From Rickettsiales bacterium (lineage in GTDB: Bacteria > Pseudomonadota > Alphaproteobacteria > Rickettsiales > UBA3002), in contig CANEUT010000038.1 in NCBI GenBank assembly GCA_947441895.1, positions 1 to 12,098 on the forward strand: a DNA stretch of 12,098 nt. Reading direction: 5' to 3'. The notes under the pieces were generated by a model. It made no database searches, had not been told where the DNA came from, and worked only from the letters and a program-made list of their open reading frames with translations. Both the position numbers and the translations under genes were made by a program. Positions 1 through 8,326 of this stretch are shown in pieces; the stretch's first letter is position 1; each line of letters opens with the position of its first letter.

Positions 1-822
1 AATATCTTCCACGGCGATGGGGCGCACATCATGCACGCGGTCACCCGCTTTCAGCTCGCTGAGTGACGGAAGGCGGGCGATGGTGAGTTGGTTGGCTTCG
101 GCAATGGCCAGCAGCGATTCAAACGCGCCACGGGCGACGTTGGGTTCGGTCAGCAGCAAACGCTGCGGGGCGCGGCCCTTGCGCCCCAATTTGCGAACAA
201 TGTAGGCGATTTCAGAAATATTTCCATAGATGCGCACGTTGTGAATTTCACGCCCATGTTGGCGGGAATCATCATCAATCAGCCCCACGGCGCGGTAGGG
301 AAAATCGGCGTTGCGCTCGGATTCGCGGATGAACATTTCGGCCTGCGGCGTGGCGCCCACCAGCAGCACCGGAATGCGATTCTGGTAATGGCGGGTGAGT
401 TCGAACAGCAGCGCGCGATCATAGACCAGACGCCACAACACCCGGCCAGCGGCAAGGCAAAGCATGAGGCACATCCAGTGCAAAAACGGCACTGAGCGCG
501 GCAGATATTCCAGCCGTGTGAAGGTGAACATGATGAAATAAAATGCGAGCACGGTGACGGTGCTGGCGCGGGCGATGATGAGCAAATCGGATAGTGAGGT
601 GTAGCGCCAAACCCGACGATAGGTGCGGTAATAGAGGAGTGTCAGCAGCAGCAGCCCCGCAAAAATAGCCATGCCCTGAAAAATATAGCCCTGCGCATAG
701 GTGAACATGCGCGGATAGCCCAGTCGCAAATAAAGCGCCAAGGCAAAGCTGGTCGCCCCCATGATGCAGTCATGCAGCACGGCGATGGCATTAAAGGGCG
801 GTAATCTAAAGGCGAAACGCAT
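1..822 (-). CDS. WbpM/CapD/FlaA1-type nucleotide-sugar dehydratase/epimerase, N-terminal part (runs off left edge)
   Basis: Seen: 274 codons from an ATG at 822, open to the window edge. The first ~130 residues form about four membrane segments: roughly 12-32, 46-66, 82-102 and 112-128. Next comes a soluble nucleotide-binding region starting near 149 (IPVLLVGATPQAEMFIRE) and a family-typical stretch at 172-200 (FPYRAVGLIDDDSRQHG, then IHNVRIYG). The fragment ends in LPSLSELKAGDRVHDVRPIA, where this family reads into the DLLGR region before its catalytic short-chain dehydrogenase domain. That domain would lie beyond the left edge. Known: these inner-membrane proteins act on UDP-N-acetylhexosamines to make 4-keto-6-deoxy or epimerised sugars for O-antigen, capsule or glycoprotein glycans. 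The start overlaps the end of the upstream gene by 17 bp, suggesting translational coupling. Which reaction it performs cannot be told without the C-terminal domain. Confidence 0.85.
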   Translation of the reverse strand, partial: MRFAFRLPPFNAIAVLHDCIMGATSFALALYLRLGYPRMFTYAQGYIFQGMAIFAGLLLLTLLYYRTYRRVWRYTSLSDLLIIARASTVTVLAFYFIMFTFTRLEYLPRSVPFLHWMCLMLCLAAGRVLWRLVYDRALLFELTRHYQNRIPVLLVGATPQAEMFIRESERNADFPYRAVGLIDDDSRQHGREIHNVRIYGNISEIAYIVRKLGRKGRAPQRLLLTEPNVARGAFESLLAIAEANQLTIARLPSLSELKAGDRVHDVRPIAVEDI

Positions 823-1528
823 CGGACCCAGACGGTTGATTCTGCTGCGTGGCATAAGCGATTGCGCCGCCCCATGCAAGCAAACTGACGATGGCAGCAA
901 TCCACGCGCCATGGCTTGCGGCTTCCAGCATCAGCCAGCCCAGCAGAAGGGCTAACGGTGCGCGGGCCATGCCCAACACGTCGCCGGGGCGAAAAGCGGC
1001 AAGCAGCCCCACTAAACCAGCGGCGATGAGCGCCGCATCCAGCCCCACATGGCTTGGCGTCTGGAAGATGAAGGGGCTGGCGATGAGGGGCAAAAGTGCG
1101 ACGATGTGGGCGATGCTGCCGGTTTTTGCATCATCCATACCCGCATGGCTGCCAAGCACCATGGCGAGCCAGGCAACCCCGGCGCCAGCAAGTAACATGG
1201 CGTGCGGCACTTTGTCGATGGTAGGCAAAGTGAGGGTGGATAGCCCCAGCATAACGGCAATAAAGGGCACGCCCCAACGGGCAATTTTTGGTAAAAATCG
1301 TTGGTTGCTGATAAGCCCCAGCCCAACCAGCAACACCGCGCCTACCAGTAATTTGGCGGGCGCACCCACCACGGTGAGAAAGGCAAGGATGGCCACCACG
1401 GCTAGCAAGCCCGCAGGCACTAAATCAGATGTGTTGAATAAGGCGCCCAGACGATGCATCACCCGCAGCGCCGCCCATGCGGTAAGCGCCGTGGAGAGCA
1501 GAAGAATGATGATATAGGCAGTGACCAT
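806..1528 (-). CDS. Small polytopic membrane protein resembling a degenerate MraY/WecA-family (GT4) glycosyl-phosphate transferase
   Basis: Seen: 240 residues, almost entirely hydrophobic, with about eight membrane segments and an intact frame. I read it as a shrunken relative of WecA/WbpL. GLISNQRFLPKIARWGVPFI (71-90) sits where family members have an LDD motif plus basic loop, but the acidic pair is S74-N75. SHAGMDDAKTGSIA (127-140) sits where they have the N-x-x-N-x-MDGIDG motif. PGDVLGMARAPLALLLGW (181-198) resembles their GDVGS segment. The PNERSSH/PTPRGGG motif after the first segment and the C-terminal HRSHFYQR loop are absent. Known: active enzymes move sugar-1-phosphate to undecaprenyl phosphate and need those aspartates. 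Inference: a pseudoenzyme or decaying gene at the wbpL position ahead of a wbpM-like gene. The start has no good Shine-Dalgarno, so the N-terminus is uncertain. It could instead be an unrelated membrane protein. Confidence 0.7.
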   Translation of the reverse strand: MVTAYIIILLLSTALTAWAALRVMHRLGALFNTSDLVPAGLLAVVAILAFLTVVGAPAKLLVGAVLLVGLGLISNQRFLPKIARWGVPFIAVMLGLSTLTLPTIDKVPHAMLLAGAGVAWLAMVLGSHAGMDDAKTGSIAHIVALLPLIASPFIFQTPSHVGLDAALIAAGLVGLLAAFRPGDVLGMARAPLALLLGWLMLEAASHGAWIAAIVSLLAWGGAIAYATQQNQPSGSDAFRL

Positions 1529-1554
1529 AAAGGCGAATCTAGCCTAGTTTAATT

Positions 1555-1592
1555 CTAGTGCCTAGTGCCTAGTGCCTAGTCGCTAGCGCCTA
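1555..1592. repeat. CTAG-rich heptamer tandem array
   Basis: Five consecutive 7-bp units start at 1555, 1562, 1569, 1576 and 1583. Three are exact ctagtgc, followed by ctagtcg and ctagcgc. A trailing cta at 1590-1592 is the glutamate dehydrogenase stop codon read on the other strand. Two more CTAG tetramers lie at 1539 and 1544, giving seven CTAGs in under 50 bp. The array fills most of the 61-bp gap between the dehydrogenase gene and the start of the membrane-protein gene at 1528. Confidence 0.9.
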
Positions 1593-4500
1593 ACTCGTTA
1601 AACCTTGCACCTGACGCAACGCCACAATCAGCATGGGGTAATCGAGGCTGGGCTGGGTGCGCAAATCACCCATGAACTGGTCATAACGTGCCAGCGCGCC
1701 CGCGTTATCGGCAGCCCAGGCAGCGGCAATATCGCCCTTCTGTTTGCCATAGGTTGCTAATGCGCCCAAGCAAAGCCGCCGCTGCGCCTGATATAATTCG
1801 GCGATGAGCGACTTCACCGCCAGCTGTTGCCAGTAATTCTCGGCCGTGAGGTGGCTTGCCACGTCACGCAGCCAGCCTAGTTTCAGGGCGTCGCCCAACT
1901 CGAAATACAGGCGCCCAACGCTGGTGATGGGTTGGTTGCTGACGTTTGCCACATCGACCATGTCGCCGGCCGAAGTAAGAATATCGAGCATGGCAATGCG
2001 TTTGGCTAATGATTCCCCAACACCGTTTGTGGTGAGTTCGCTCACCGCTTTGGCAAAAGCAGTGCGGGCGCTGCCGGTCATGCATTGGTTGGCGTTTTTT
2101 TCCACTTCGCGGATGCCGGGTTCGTAGCGCTTCATGATGGTGGCGACATCGACCGATTGCGGAACATTCTGCAACAACCAGCGGCAGCTATGGTCGATAA
2201 AGTGGTTTACCCGCACGAAAAGTTGCGACTGTACGTTGGCGCTTATTTTACCATCGAGCGCTTCGATAGATTTCCACACATCACGCAATCCAAAGGCATC
2301 ACGGGTGATGACATAGGCCTGGGCAACAACACCGGCGCCAAGGCCCGTGGCCTGCATTAAATCATGGGCGAAGGCAAAGCCAGTGCGATTGACAATGGAG
2401 TTGGTGATCATGGTGGCGACAATTTCGCGGCGTAGGCGGTGCGATTTAATTTCGGACGCAAAACCTTTCTGCATGGCTACCGGAAAATAGCGCAGCAAAT
2501 CACCTTCGAAATAGGGAGCATCGAGGCAGGATTCTTCCGCCAGATCTCGGAAGAAGGCCATTTTTGCATAGGCCAGCAGCACCGCCAGTTCAGGCCGCGA
2601 GAGGCCCTGTTTGGCACTACGCAGTTCGGCTAATTGCTTGGCATCGGGCAGAAATTCCACGGCCCGATTCAAGAATCCATCGGCTTCTAAATGCTGCATC
2701 AGCTGGGCGGCTGGCTCTAACAAATGCACGCCTTGCAACTGCGCAATCGAAATGGCCTGGGTTTGCAGGCGATTATCGACCAGCACCAGTTCACCCACCT
2801 CATCGGTCATTTTTTTCAGCACCGCGTCGCGCTGTTTGATGGTGATGTGTTTGCTGGCTACGGCCGCGCTCATGCCGATTTTGATGTTCACCTCGTGGTC
2901 GGAACAATCAACCCCGGCGGAGTTATCAATGGCGTCGGTGTTGATGCGGCCACCGGTTTTGGCATATTCAATGCGGCCACGCTGAGTGAAGCCTAAATTC
3001 CCGCCCTCGCCGATGATTTTGGCGCGCAGTTCACCACCGTTAATGCGTAAGCTGTTGTTGGCGCGGTCGCCTACTTGTTCGTGCGTTTCGCTGATGGCTT
3101 TGACATAGGTGCCAATGCCACCGTTCCATAATAAATCGACCGGCGCTTTTAAAATGATGCGAATCAGCTCATCGGGCGTGGCCTGTTTCACCTCGGTGCC
3201 AAGGGCCTTGCGCGCTTCGTCGCTTAAGGGAATGGATTTGGCGCTGCGCTCGAAAATGCCGCCGCCTTTGGAAATGAGTTTGGCGTTATAATCCGTCCAG
3301 TTGCTGCGCGGCAGCTTGAACAGGCGCTCGCGCTCGACAAATGTTTTGGCGGCGTCCGGCGTGGGGTCGATGAAAATATGACGATGGTTGAAGGCGGCCA
3401 CGAGGCGCAGCTTGTTGGAAAGCAGCATGCCATTGCCGAAAACATCCCCGGCCATGTCGCCAATGCCCACACAAGTGAAGGTTTCTTTGGAAATATCGTG
3501 ACCCATTTCGCGGAAATGACGTTCCACCGAAACCCAGCCGCCACGCGCCGTGATGCCCATCACTTTGTGGTCATAACCGACGGATCCGCCCGAGGCGAAG
3601 GCATCGGACAGCCAGAAACCATATTCGGCGGAAATGCCATTGGCGATGTCGGAGAAAGTGGCGGTGCCTTTATCGGCCGCAACCACCAGATACGGGTCAT
3701 CGTTGTCGTAACGCACCACATCGGCCGGCGGCACGATTTTCTTGTTCACGATGTTATCGGTAATGTCGAGCAGGCCACGCAGGAAAGTTTGGTAGCATGC
3801 AACGCCCTCGGCCTGCAGTGCGTCGCGCTCCGATGGCGCATGGCGCAGCACAAAGCCGCCCTTGCTGCCCACGGGTACAATCACCGCGTTTTTTACCATC
3901 TGGGTTTTCATGAGGCCCAGCACTTCGGTGCGGAAATCTTCCGGACGGTCGGACCAGCGAAGCCCACCGCGCGCCACCGGACCGCCGCGCAGGTGAATGC
4001 CCTCGATGCGTGTGGAGGTGACAAAAATTTCGGCATAGGGCACCGGCAATTTCATTTCGGGCACCAGGTTGGAACGGAACTTGATGGACAGATAGGTTTT
4101 TGGTGCGCCCTTCATCCGCTGATAAAAATTGGTGCGAAGCGATGCCAGCATGAGCGCCAGAAACTGACGGATGATGCGGTCTTCCCCCAGGTTGGTGACA
4201 TTCTCCAGCGCCGCTTCGATGTGGGTTTTGAGCGCGGCAGATTTGCTGTCGCGTGTTTTTTGGGTGAGCGCCGGGTCGAACCGCGCATGAAAAAAGGCGA
4301 CCAGTGCAGCGGCAATGCCCGCATGATTATTTAGCGCGGCGGCAATGAAGCTTTGGCTGTAAGGAAAATCGAGCTGTTGCAAATAGCGACTATAGGCGCG
4401 CAAAATTTCAACGTCACGTGCGCTGAGGCCCGCGGAGAACACCAGCGCATTCAGCGCGTCATCATCGGTAACGCCGCGCCACACCAGCGCAATGGCTTCT

Positions 4501-6341
4501 TGAATGCGGGTTTTGTGATCGTTCAGCGACAGCGATTCGCAGCCCATGACGCGCAAGGTGAAGCGACGCAGCAGCACTTTGGGTAGCGGTGCTAACGGCG
4601 AAATAATATAGGGCGTGGCGTCGAGCACGGTGCAGCCCATATGTTCGAGCAGCGGAATGATGGAGGAAAGCTCGGACTGTAAATCACGCGTGAAACAGTT
4701 GAGGTAAAGCTGGTTGGGCTCGTTATCAAGCCCGCGGAAAAGCTCGAGCGCCAGCCCATCACCCGCAATACATTCCACCATGCGCTGAATGTCGTAGGCG
4801 GCGCTGGCAGCGCTGTTGCCGTTAATATAGGAAGCTGGAAATGCGTTGGCAAAGCTCTGCGCCCAGGTTTCACCGACGTTGGCGCCGTGCGTGGCGATGA
4901 CGGCGTCGCGCAGCGCATCGGCCCAGAGGCTGGCGCGGCTACTGATTTGCTGTTCAAGCGCTGCTTCATCGACCTCGGGAATATTGCCGGGCGTGGTTTC
5001 GATATGAATGTGCAAACGCGCCAGCGGTGAATCGGTCAGCTGGGTGAAGAAGGTGTTGAGTTTACCGCCATAGGCGCGCTCGAGTATGCGCACAATTTCC
5101 TCGCGCAGTTCCGAAGAAAAACGTTCCCGTGGAATATAGACCATGGCGCTGGCGAAACGCTCGAATGTGTCGGTACGCACGAACAGGCGTACTTGGGGCT
5201 TGGCGTCGAGCGAGACAATGCCCATGGCGGTTTGAAACAGGCGCTCTTCGTCGATTTGAAAAAGCTCGTCACGCGGGAAAAACTCCAACGTGGTTTTTAG
5301 GGCTTTGCCAGAGTGACTGGAACGTTCAAACCCGGCGCGGGCAATAATATTGGCCGATTTGCGGCGAATGAACGGAATTTGTTGCGTTTCGCGATAATAG
5401 ACGGTGGAGGTGAACAGGCCCAAAATGCGCGTTTCGCCCATGAATTTACCGTTTTTATCAAGCCGGCGCAGCACCACATAATCCATGGGCACGCGGCGGT
5501 GCACCAACGAAAAATCGGATGCTTTGAGAATGGTAATGAGGTCGGTAGAAGTTGGCACCGTGGCGCGTTCGATGGGGTGATTGGTGGCGGCCACGCGGTA
5601 AATGCCGCGCGCAGTTTTTTCGTCGAGCACGAGGGCGTCGCCCTTGGCGCGATAGTCGGCCATTCCCAAAAAGACAAAATGATTTTCAGCCAGCCAGATG
5701 AGCAAATCACGAATTTCCAAGGCTTCGTTGGCGCCGATGCCGGGTTGGGCGGCGGCATAATGGTCGGTGAGGCTGCGGGTGTGGTCGCGCATGGCACGCC
5801 AGTCGGCAACGGCAGCGGTGACGTGCGCCAGCGCATGACGCAATTTTGCTTCCAGCGATTTGGCGGTGACAGTGCTGGGCAGGGGTGAAAGCTCGAGATA
5901 GATGAGGGATTCGTGGGTGCTGCCGCCGCCCGATTTGCGCGTGCCTTTGGCGTCACGCGTGGCGGCCAGAATGGGGTGTAGAATGCGGTGAATAGTGAGG
6001 CCAAGGGCGGTGCAAAGCGCCGAAATTGAATCAACCAGAAACGGCATATCATCATTAATGAGCATGATGCGGGTGCGGGTGTAGCTGCGCCCTTGTTCGG
6101 TAACAACCGTTTCGGTGATGCTGATTTTTGGCGTGCCTGCGACGCGCGTGGCAAAAAATGTTTCTGCCGTGAGGGCAATGGTGGCCGCATGTTTTGCTTC
6201 CAGTTCTTTTAAATCGGCCACGGTGGATGAGGCATAAAACGCGGCAATGAATTCGCGTCGTGCTGGGTTGGTGCCCTTGGGCGCCGCGGCAGTAATGGCT
6301 TGAATCAGTTTCTGGTGAAGCGAAGCATAGTTGGGTGCCAT
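1590..6341 (-). CDS. gdhB: Large NAD-dependent glutamate dehydrogenase (about 180 kDa class)
   Basis: It catalyses reversible oxidative deamination of L-glutamate to 2-oxoglutarate and ammonia with NAD, in the cytoplasm. Seen: 1583 residues, close to the ~1600 usual for the large class. The first ~700 residues match the ACT-like regulatory region of this class. The catalytic core includes GGLRWSDRPEDF around W796, with lysines K812, K817 and K827 in the MKTQMVKNAVIVPVGSKGGF run. The cofactor region has GIGDMAGDVFGNGM at 959-972, then WNGGIGTYVK from W1072 and GEGGNLG at 1111-1117. No frame break or missing core motif was seen. The ATG at 6341 is supported by AGGA six bases upstream. Antisense frames through this gene are long but uninformative. 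It follows gshB on the same strand after 92 bp, so co-transcription is possible. The symbol is used by analogy with Pseudomonas; gdh or gdhZ also appear for this family. Confidence 0.97.
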   Translation of the reverse strand: MAPNYASLHQKLIQAITAAAPKGTNPARREFIAAFYASSTVADLKELEAKHAATIALTAETFFATRVAGTPKISITETVVTEQGRSYTRTRIMLINDDMPFLVDSISALCTALGLTIHRILHPILAATRDAKGTRKSGGGSTHESLIYLELSPLPSTVTAKSLEAKLRHALAHVTAAVADWRAMRDHTRSLTDHYAAAQPGIGANEALEIRDLLIWLAENHFVFLGMADYRAKGDALVLDEKTARGIYRVAATNHPIERATVPTSTDLITILKASDFSLVHRRVPMDYVVLRRLDKNGKFMGETRILGLFTSTVYYRETQQIPFIRRKSANIIARAGFERSSHSGKALKTTLEFFPRDELFQIDEERLFQTAMGIVSLDAKPQVRLFVRTDTFERFASAMVYIPRERFSSELREEIVRILERAYGGKLNTFFTQLTDSPLARLHIHIETTPGNIPEVDEAALEQQISSRASLWADALRDAVIATHGANVGETWAQSFANAFPASYINGNSAASAAYDIQRMVECIAGDGLALELFRGLDNEPNQLYLNCFTRDLQSELSSIIPLLEHMGCTVLDATPYIISPLAPLPKVLLRRFTLRVMGCESLSLNDHKTRIQEAIALVWRGVTDDDALNALVFSAGLSARDVEILRAYSRYLQQLDFPYSQSFIAAALNNHAGIAAALVAFFHARFDPALTQKTRDSKSAALKTHIEAALENVTNLGEDRIIRQFLALMLASLRTNFYQRMKGAPKTYLSIKFRSNLVPEMKLPVPYAEIFVTSTRIEGIHLRGGPVARGGLRWSDRPEDFRTEVLGLMKTQMVKNAVIVPVGSKGGFVLRHAPSERDALQAEGVACYQTFLRGLLDITDNIVNKKIVPPADVVRYDNDDPYLVVAADKGTATFSDIANGISAEYGFWLSDAFASGGSVGYDHKVMGITARGGWVSVERHFREMGHDISKETFTCVGIGDMAGDVFGNGMLLSNKLRLVAAFNHRHIFIDPTPDAAKTFVERERLFKLPRSNWTDYNAKLISKGGGIFERSAKSIPLSDEARKALGTEVKQATPDELIRIILKAPVDLLWNGGIGTYVKAISETHEQVGDRANNSLRINGGELRAKIIGEGGNLGFTQRGRIEYAKTGGRINTDAIDNSAGVDCSDHEVNIKIGMSAAVASKHITIKQRDAVLKKMTDEVGELVLVDNRLQTQAISIAQLQGVHLLEPAAQLMQHLEADGFLNRAVEFLPDAKQLAELRSAKQGLSRPELAVLLAYAKMAFFRDLAEESCLDAPYFEGDLLRYFPVAMQKGFASEIKSHRLRREIVATMITNSIVNRTGFAFAHDLMQATGLGAGVVAQAYVITRDAFGLRDVWKSIEALDGKISANVQSQLFVRVNHFIDHSCRWLLQNVPQSVDVATIMKRYEPGIREVEKNANQCMTGSARTAFAKAVSELTTNGVGESLAKRIAMLDILTSAGDMVDVANVSNQPITSVGRLYFELGDALKLGWLRDVASHLTAENYWQQLAVKSLIAELYQAQRRLCLGALATYGKQKGDIAAAWAADNAGALARYDQFMGDLRTQPSLDYPMLIVALRQVQGLTS

Positions 6342-6433
6342 AGTTGTTCCTGCTGAATGTTGTTTTGAGCCCCGTTTAGCAACTGAGGGTGAAAGAGAAA
6401 GAAAAAAAGATGCTGCAGCGCCGAACTGGCCGA
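6342..6433 (-). other. 92-bp gap between gshB and the glutamate dehydrogenase gene
   Basis: Apart from the AGGA ribosome-binding site of the dehydrogenase gene at 6348-6351, this gap holds a purine-rich run on the plus strand (about 6389-6410), read as a T-rich stretch on the coding strand. Only a weak stem precedes the T tract, so I do not call a terminator. No convincing -35/-10 pair was found. Confidence 0.5.
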
Positions 6434-7372
6434 CTAATGAAACGCACCTGCTTCTAATTTGTCCCAGAAAGTGGCGGCCAGGTTGGTACCATAAAGTTTC
6501 TGCACGGCGCGGAAGCCAGTAGGCGAAGTGACGTTGATTTCGGTGAGGTAGTCACCGATGACGTCGATGCCTGCAAGCGCCAGTTTATTTTCTTTCAAGA
6601 AAGGTGAAAGTGCCGCACAAATTTCTTCCTGCGGGGGGGTGAGTTTTGCGGTTGCCGGTTGCCCGCCCACACGCATATTGGCGCGAATGGAACCACCGGC
6701 AGGAGTGCGGCCAAACACGCTGACCACCTCACCACCGATGAATAAAATACGGCGATCAGCGGTGCTGACTTCAGGGCGGAATTGCTGCCACATCAGCGGT
6801 TCGCGTGAGCGCTCCATCCAATGCTCGATGAGGGTTTCGATGTTTGAATCGCCTTCGGAAAGCTTGAAGACGCTGCGCCCGCCATAACCATAAAGCGGCT
6901 TGGCGACAAGGGTGCCCTGCGCCTCGGCAAACGCGTGAATTTCATCGGCGTTGATGCTGATGAGGGTGGGCGGCATGAAGCGTGTGAAGGGCAGAATGGA
7001 AAGCTTTTCGGGCGCATTGCGAACGCCTGCGGGGTCGTTCAACACCAGCACATGGGGCGATAATTGCTGCAACAAATGGGTGGCGGTGATGTAGCCCATA
7101 TCGAACGGCGGATCTTGCCGCATCAACACCACATCCATCTCGCGCATGTTGGTGGCTTTCGCTTCGCCCAATTGCCAGAACAGCGTGGCGGCAAAATCAA
7201 CTTTCATGGGCGCCAGTGGCGCGGTGATTTCGCCTTCGCGCCAGCTGAGTTGTGGTGCTTCATAAAAATAGCACGGGTGACCACGGCGCTGCGCTTCTTC
7301 CATGATCATCAGGCTGGTATCGCCCGTGGGGTTGAGCTTGGATGGGTGGTCGAGCTGAAAAGCAATTTTCAT
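6434..7372 (-). CDS. gshB: Glutathione synthetase
   Basis: It performs the second step of glutathione synthesis, ATP-dependent joining of gamma-glutamylcysteine and glycine, in the cytoplasm. Seen: 312 residues, the usual length, in the prokaryotic ATP-grasp family. Motifs in order: MRQDPPFD (84-91), the PAGVRNAPEKL segment (114-124), KPLYGYGGRS of the ATP-grasp lid (158-167), the RTPAGGSIRANMRVGG glycine-rich loop (222-237), and GIDVIGDYLTEINVTSPTG (268-286), which carries metal and substrate ligands. All key motifs are intact. The ATG at 7372 has only a modest Shine-Dalgarno (GGA at 7380-7382). Both it and the start codon touch the end of a ~149-bp palindrome that separates this gene from the BON lipoprotein gene upstream. 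gshB downstream of rsmI-yraN is an arrangement I know from other alphaproteobacteria. Confidence 0.97.
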   Translation of the reverse strand: MKIAFQLDHPSKLNPTGDTSLMIMEEAQRRGHPCYFYEAPQLSWREGEITAPLAPMKVDFAATLFWQLGEAKATNMREMDVVLMRQDPPFDMGYITATHLLQQLSPHVLVLNDPAGVRNAPEKLSILPFTRFMPPTLISINADEIHAFAEAQGTLVAKPLYGYGGRSVFKLSEGDSNIETLIEHWMERSREPLMWQQFRPEVSTADRRILFIGGEVVSVFGRTPAGGSIRANMRVGGQPATAKLTPPQEEICAALSPFLKENKLALAGIDVIGDYLTEINVTSPTGFRAVQKLYGTNLAATFWDKLEAGAFH

Positions 7373-7520
7373 GTGTTATTCCACTATAAAATTTCTGCGC
7401 GCTGCAAATGGCCATATTTCTGCACTTCCGTTGCGCATGTACCAAAAACGTACACTTGCGCTACGGTTCTCGAAAATGGCCATTTTCGCGTGCCCATAAA
7501 TTCTATATTGAAATAACACA
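7372..7520. repeat. 149-bp imperfect palindromic element with perfect 9-bp terminal inverted repeats
   Basis: The ends are tgtgttatt (7372-7380) and its exact complement aataacaca (7512-7520). Symmetry continues inward about position 7446: the outer ~30 positions pair at most sites. An internal arm contains aaatggccat (7406-7415) facing atggccatttt (7475-7485). The innermost stem is gcgcatgtac (7433-7442) with gtac plus tgcgc (7450-7461), with a two-base bulge and a loop of caaaaac. The element occupies nearly all of the gap between the BON gene stop (7525) and the gshB start. It carries no reading frame of note. It could be a miniature inverted-repeat element, a Rickettsia-style palindromic element, or a processed RNA hairpin in the transcript leading into gshB. 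Confidence 0.8.
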
Positions 7521-7524
7521 CAAG

Positions 7525-8307
7525 CTAGCGCTTCGCCGGTGCGCTGAGGTCGGAGCTGCTGACGCTTTCAGGCGCCTCTATCCCACCGGCGGGTGCGACG
7601 CTGCGCACCGGCGAGGAGGTGTTAATGATGGTGGGGCCGTTGGTGACACTATCTTGTATGGGGGTGTTGCTGCTTGGGGTGTAGGGTGCGGTGGGGCGCT
7701 GATTGGTGCTTGTGCCAACAGGGGCAACATTTTGCGTGTCGGCGTTGATTTGCAGGTGACTGACCACTTTTTTGACGCCCTTGGTGGTGCGCGCCACATT
7801 CAGCACGCGGTCGAGCTCGCCCCGGTCTTTCACGCGGCCAATGATGAAGGCAATGCCGCCCTGCACGTCGATGGAATAGTTGATGACCCAGACATCTTTG
7901 GTAATCAGCAGGCGGCCTTCAAGATTGCGTTTTATTAAGGCGTCGCCGGCGGTGCTCAAGAAGCCACTTTCTTTGTTGACGATCAGCTCGTTAATGACCT
8001 CGTTAACGCCTTTGGCTTTCCAGGTGAGGGCGACGGCTTTTTCGGCATCGGCCTGCGATTTTACGGTGCCCGTCAGCATGACGCGACCATAGCGCACGTT
8101 GAAGGTGACGGCGGTAATGAGCTCACCTTGTTTTTCGTCAAAGAAGGTGGTGGTGATGTCGGTGTAAATAACATTGTCATCGATTTTGCGGCCGATGGAG
8201 CGGTTTTCGGCAACGGAAACGCCTGCCTCGGTGCCGCCGGCAATAAGCGCCGAAACGCAGCCGCTTAGCAGTAGGGGAAGGGTGAGAATAACAAGTGCGC
8301 GACGCAT
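7525..8307 (-). CDS. Outer-membrane lipoprotein with two BON domains, DolP/YraP-like
   Basis: Seen: 260 residues starting MRRALVILTLPLLLSGC, a lipoprotein signal peptide with lipobox LSGC and lipidated Cys17. No Asp follows the Cys, so the outer membrane is the likely destination. BON domain 1 spans roughly 40-112 and BON domain 2 roughly 118-188, each ending in the GV-x-x-V-x-N/S-x-L pattern. The tail from 190 is low-complexity, rich in Ser, Thr, Pro and Asn, and probably disordered. Known: E. coli DolP (YraP), a two-BON lipoprotein, supports outer-membrane integrity and envelope quality control, and its gene lies near yraN, lpoA and rsmI. The same neighbours occur here, which supports the assignment. 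The ATG at 8307 was chosen because GGAG lies six bases upstream and the signal peptide starts there. Longer in-frame readings run into a palindromic repeat. The long tail goes beyond E. coli DolP. Confidence 0.85.
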   Translation of the reverse strand: MRRALVILTLPLLLSGCVSALIAGGTEAGVSVAENRSIGRKIDDNVIYTDITTTFFDEKQGELITAVTFNVRYGRVMLTGTVKSQADAEKAVALTWKAKGVNEVINELIVNKESGFLSTAGDALIKRNLEGRLLITKDVWVINYSIDVQGGIAFIIGRVKDRGELDRVLNVARTTKGVKKVVSHLQINADTQNVAPVGTSTNQRPTAPYTPSSNTPIQDSVTNGPTIINTSSPVRSVAPAGGIEAPESVSSSDLSAPAKR

Positions 8308-8313
8308 GGCATG

Positions 8314-8317
8314 CTCC
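8314..8317 (-). promoter_or_regulatory. Ribosome-binding site fixing the BON lipoprotein start
   Basis: GGAG on the minus strand, six bases before the ATG at 8307. It favours that start over an ATG at 8319 or a TTG at 8400, both of which would put extra residues ahead of the lipoprotein signal peptide. Confidence 0.7.
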
Positions 8318-8326
8318 ATCGGTATC

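Noticed and set aside
88..495. 135-codon plus-strand frame opposite the WbpM-like gene
   Set aside because: It is antisense to conserved family segments and lacks recognisable features.
891..1517. 208-codon plus-strand frame opposite the membrane-protein gene
   Set aside because: The opposite strand encodes a coherent set of membrane segments and this frame does not. No ribosome-binding site or family similarity was seen.
1555..1592. Possible CRISPR-like or attachment-site repeat
   Set aside because: The units are 7 bp and directly contiguous with no spacers. No cas or integrase gene is present, so it is a simple tandem array.
3378..4334. 318-codon open frame on the plus strand opposite the glutamate dehydrogenase gene
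   Set aside because: It lies wholly antisense to a highly conserved catalytic core. Its composition is typical of an antisense shadow in G+C-rich DNA and no domain is recognisable.
5297..6190. 297-codon open frame on the minus strand overlapping the glutamate dehydrogenase gene in another frame
   Set aside because: It is the same strand read out of frame, rich in Pro, Ser and Ala, with no motif. It is a shadow of the real gene.
6384..6425. Possible intrinsic terminator after gshB (T-rich run on the coding strand)
   Set aside because: No stable GC-rich stem immediately precedes the T tract, so read-through into the glutamate dehydrogenase gene is equally plausible.
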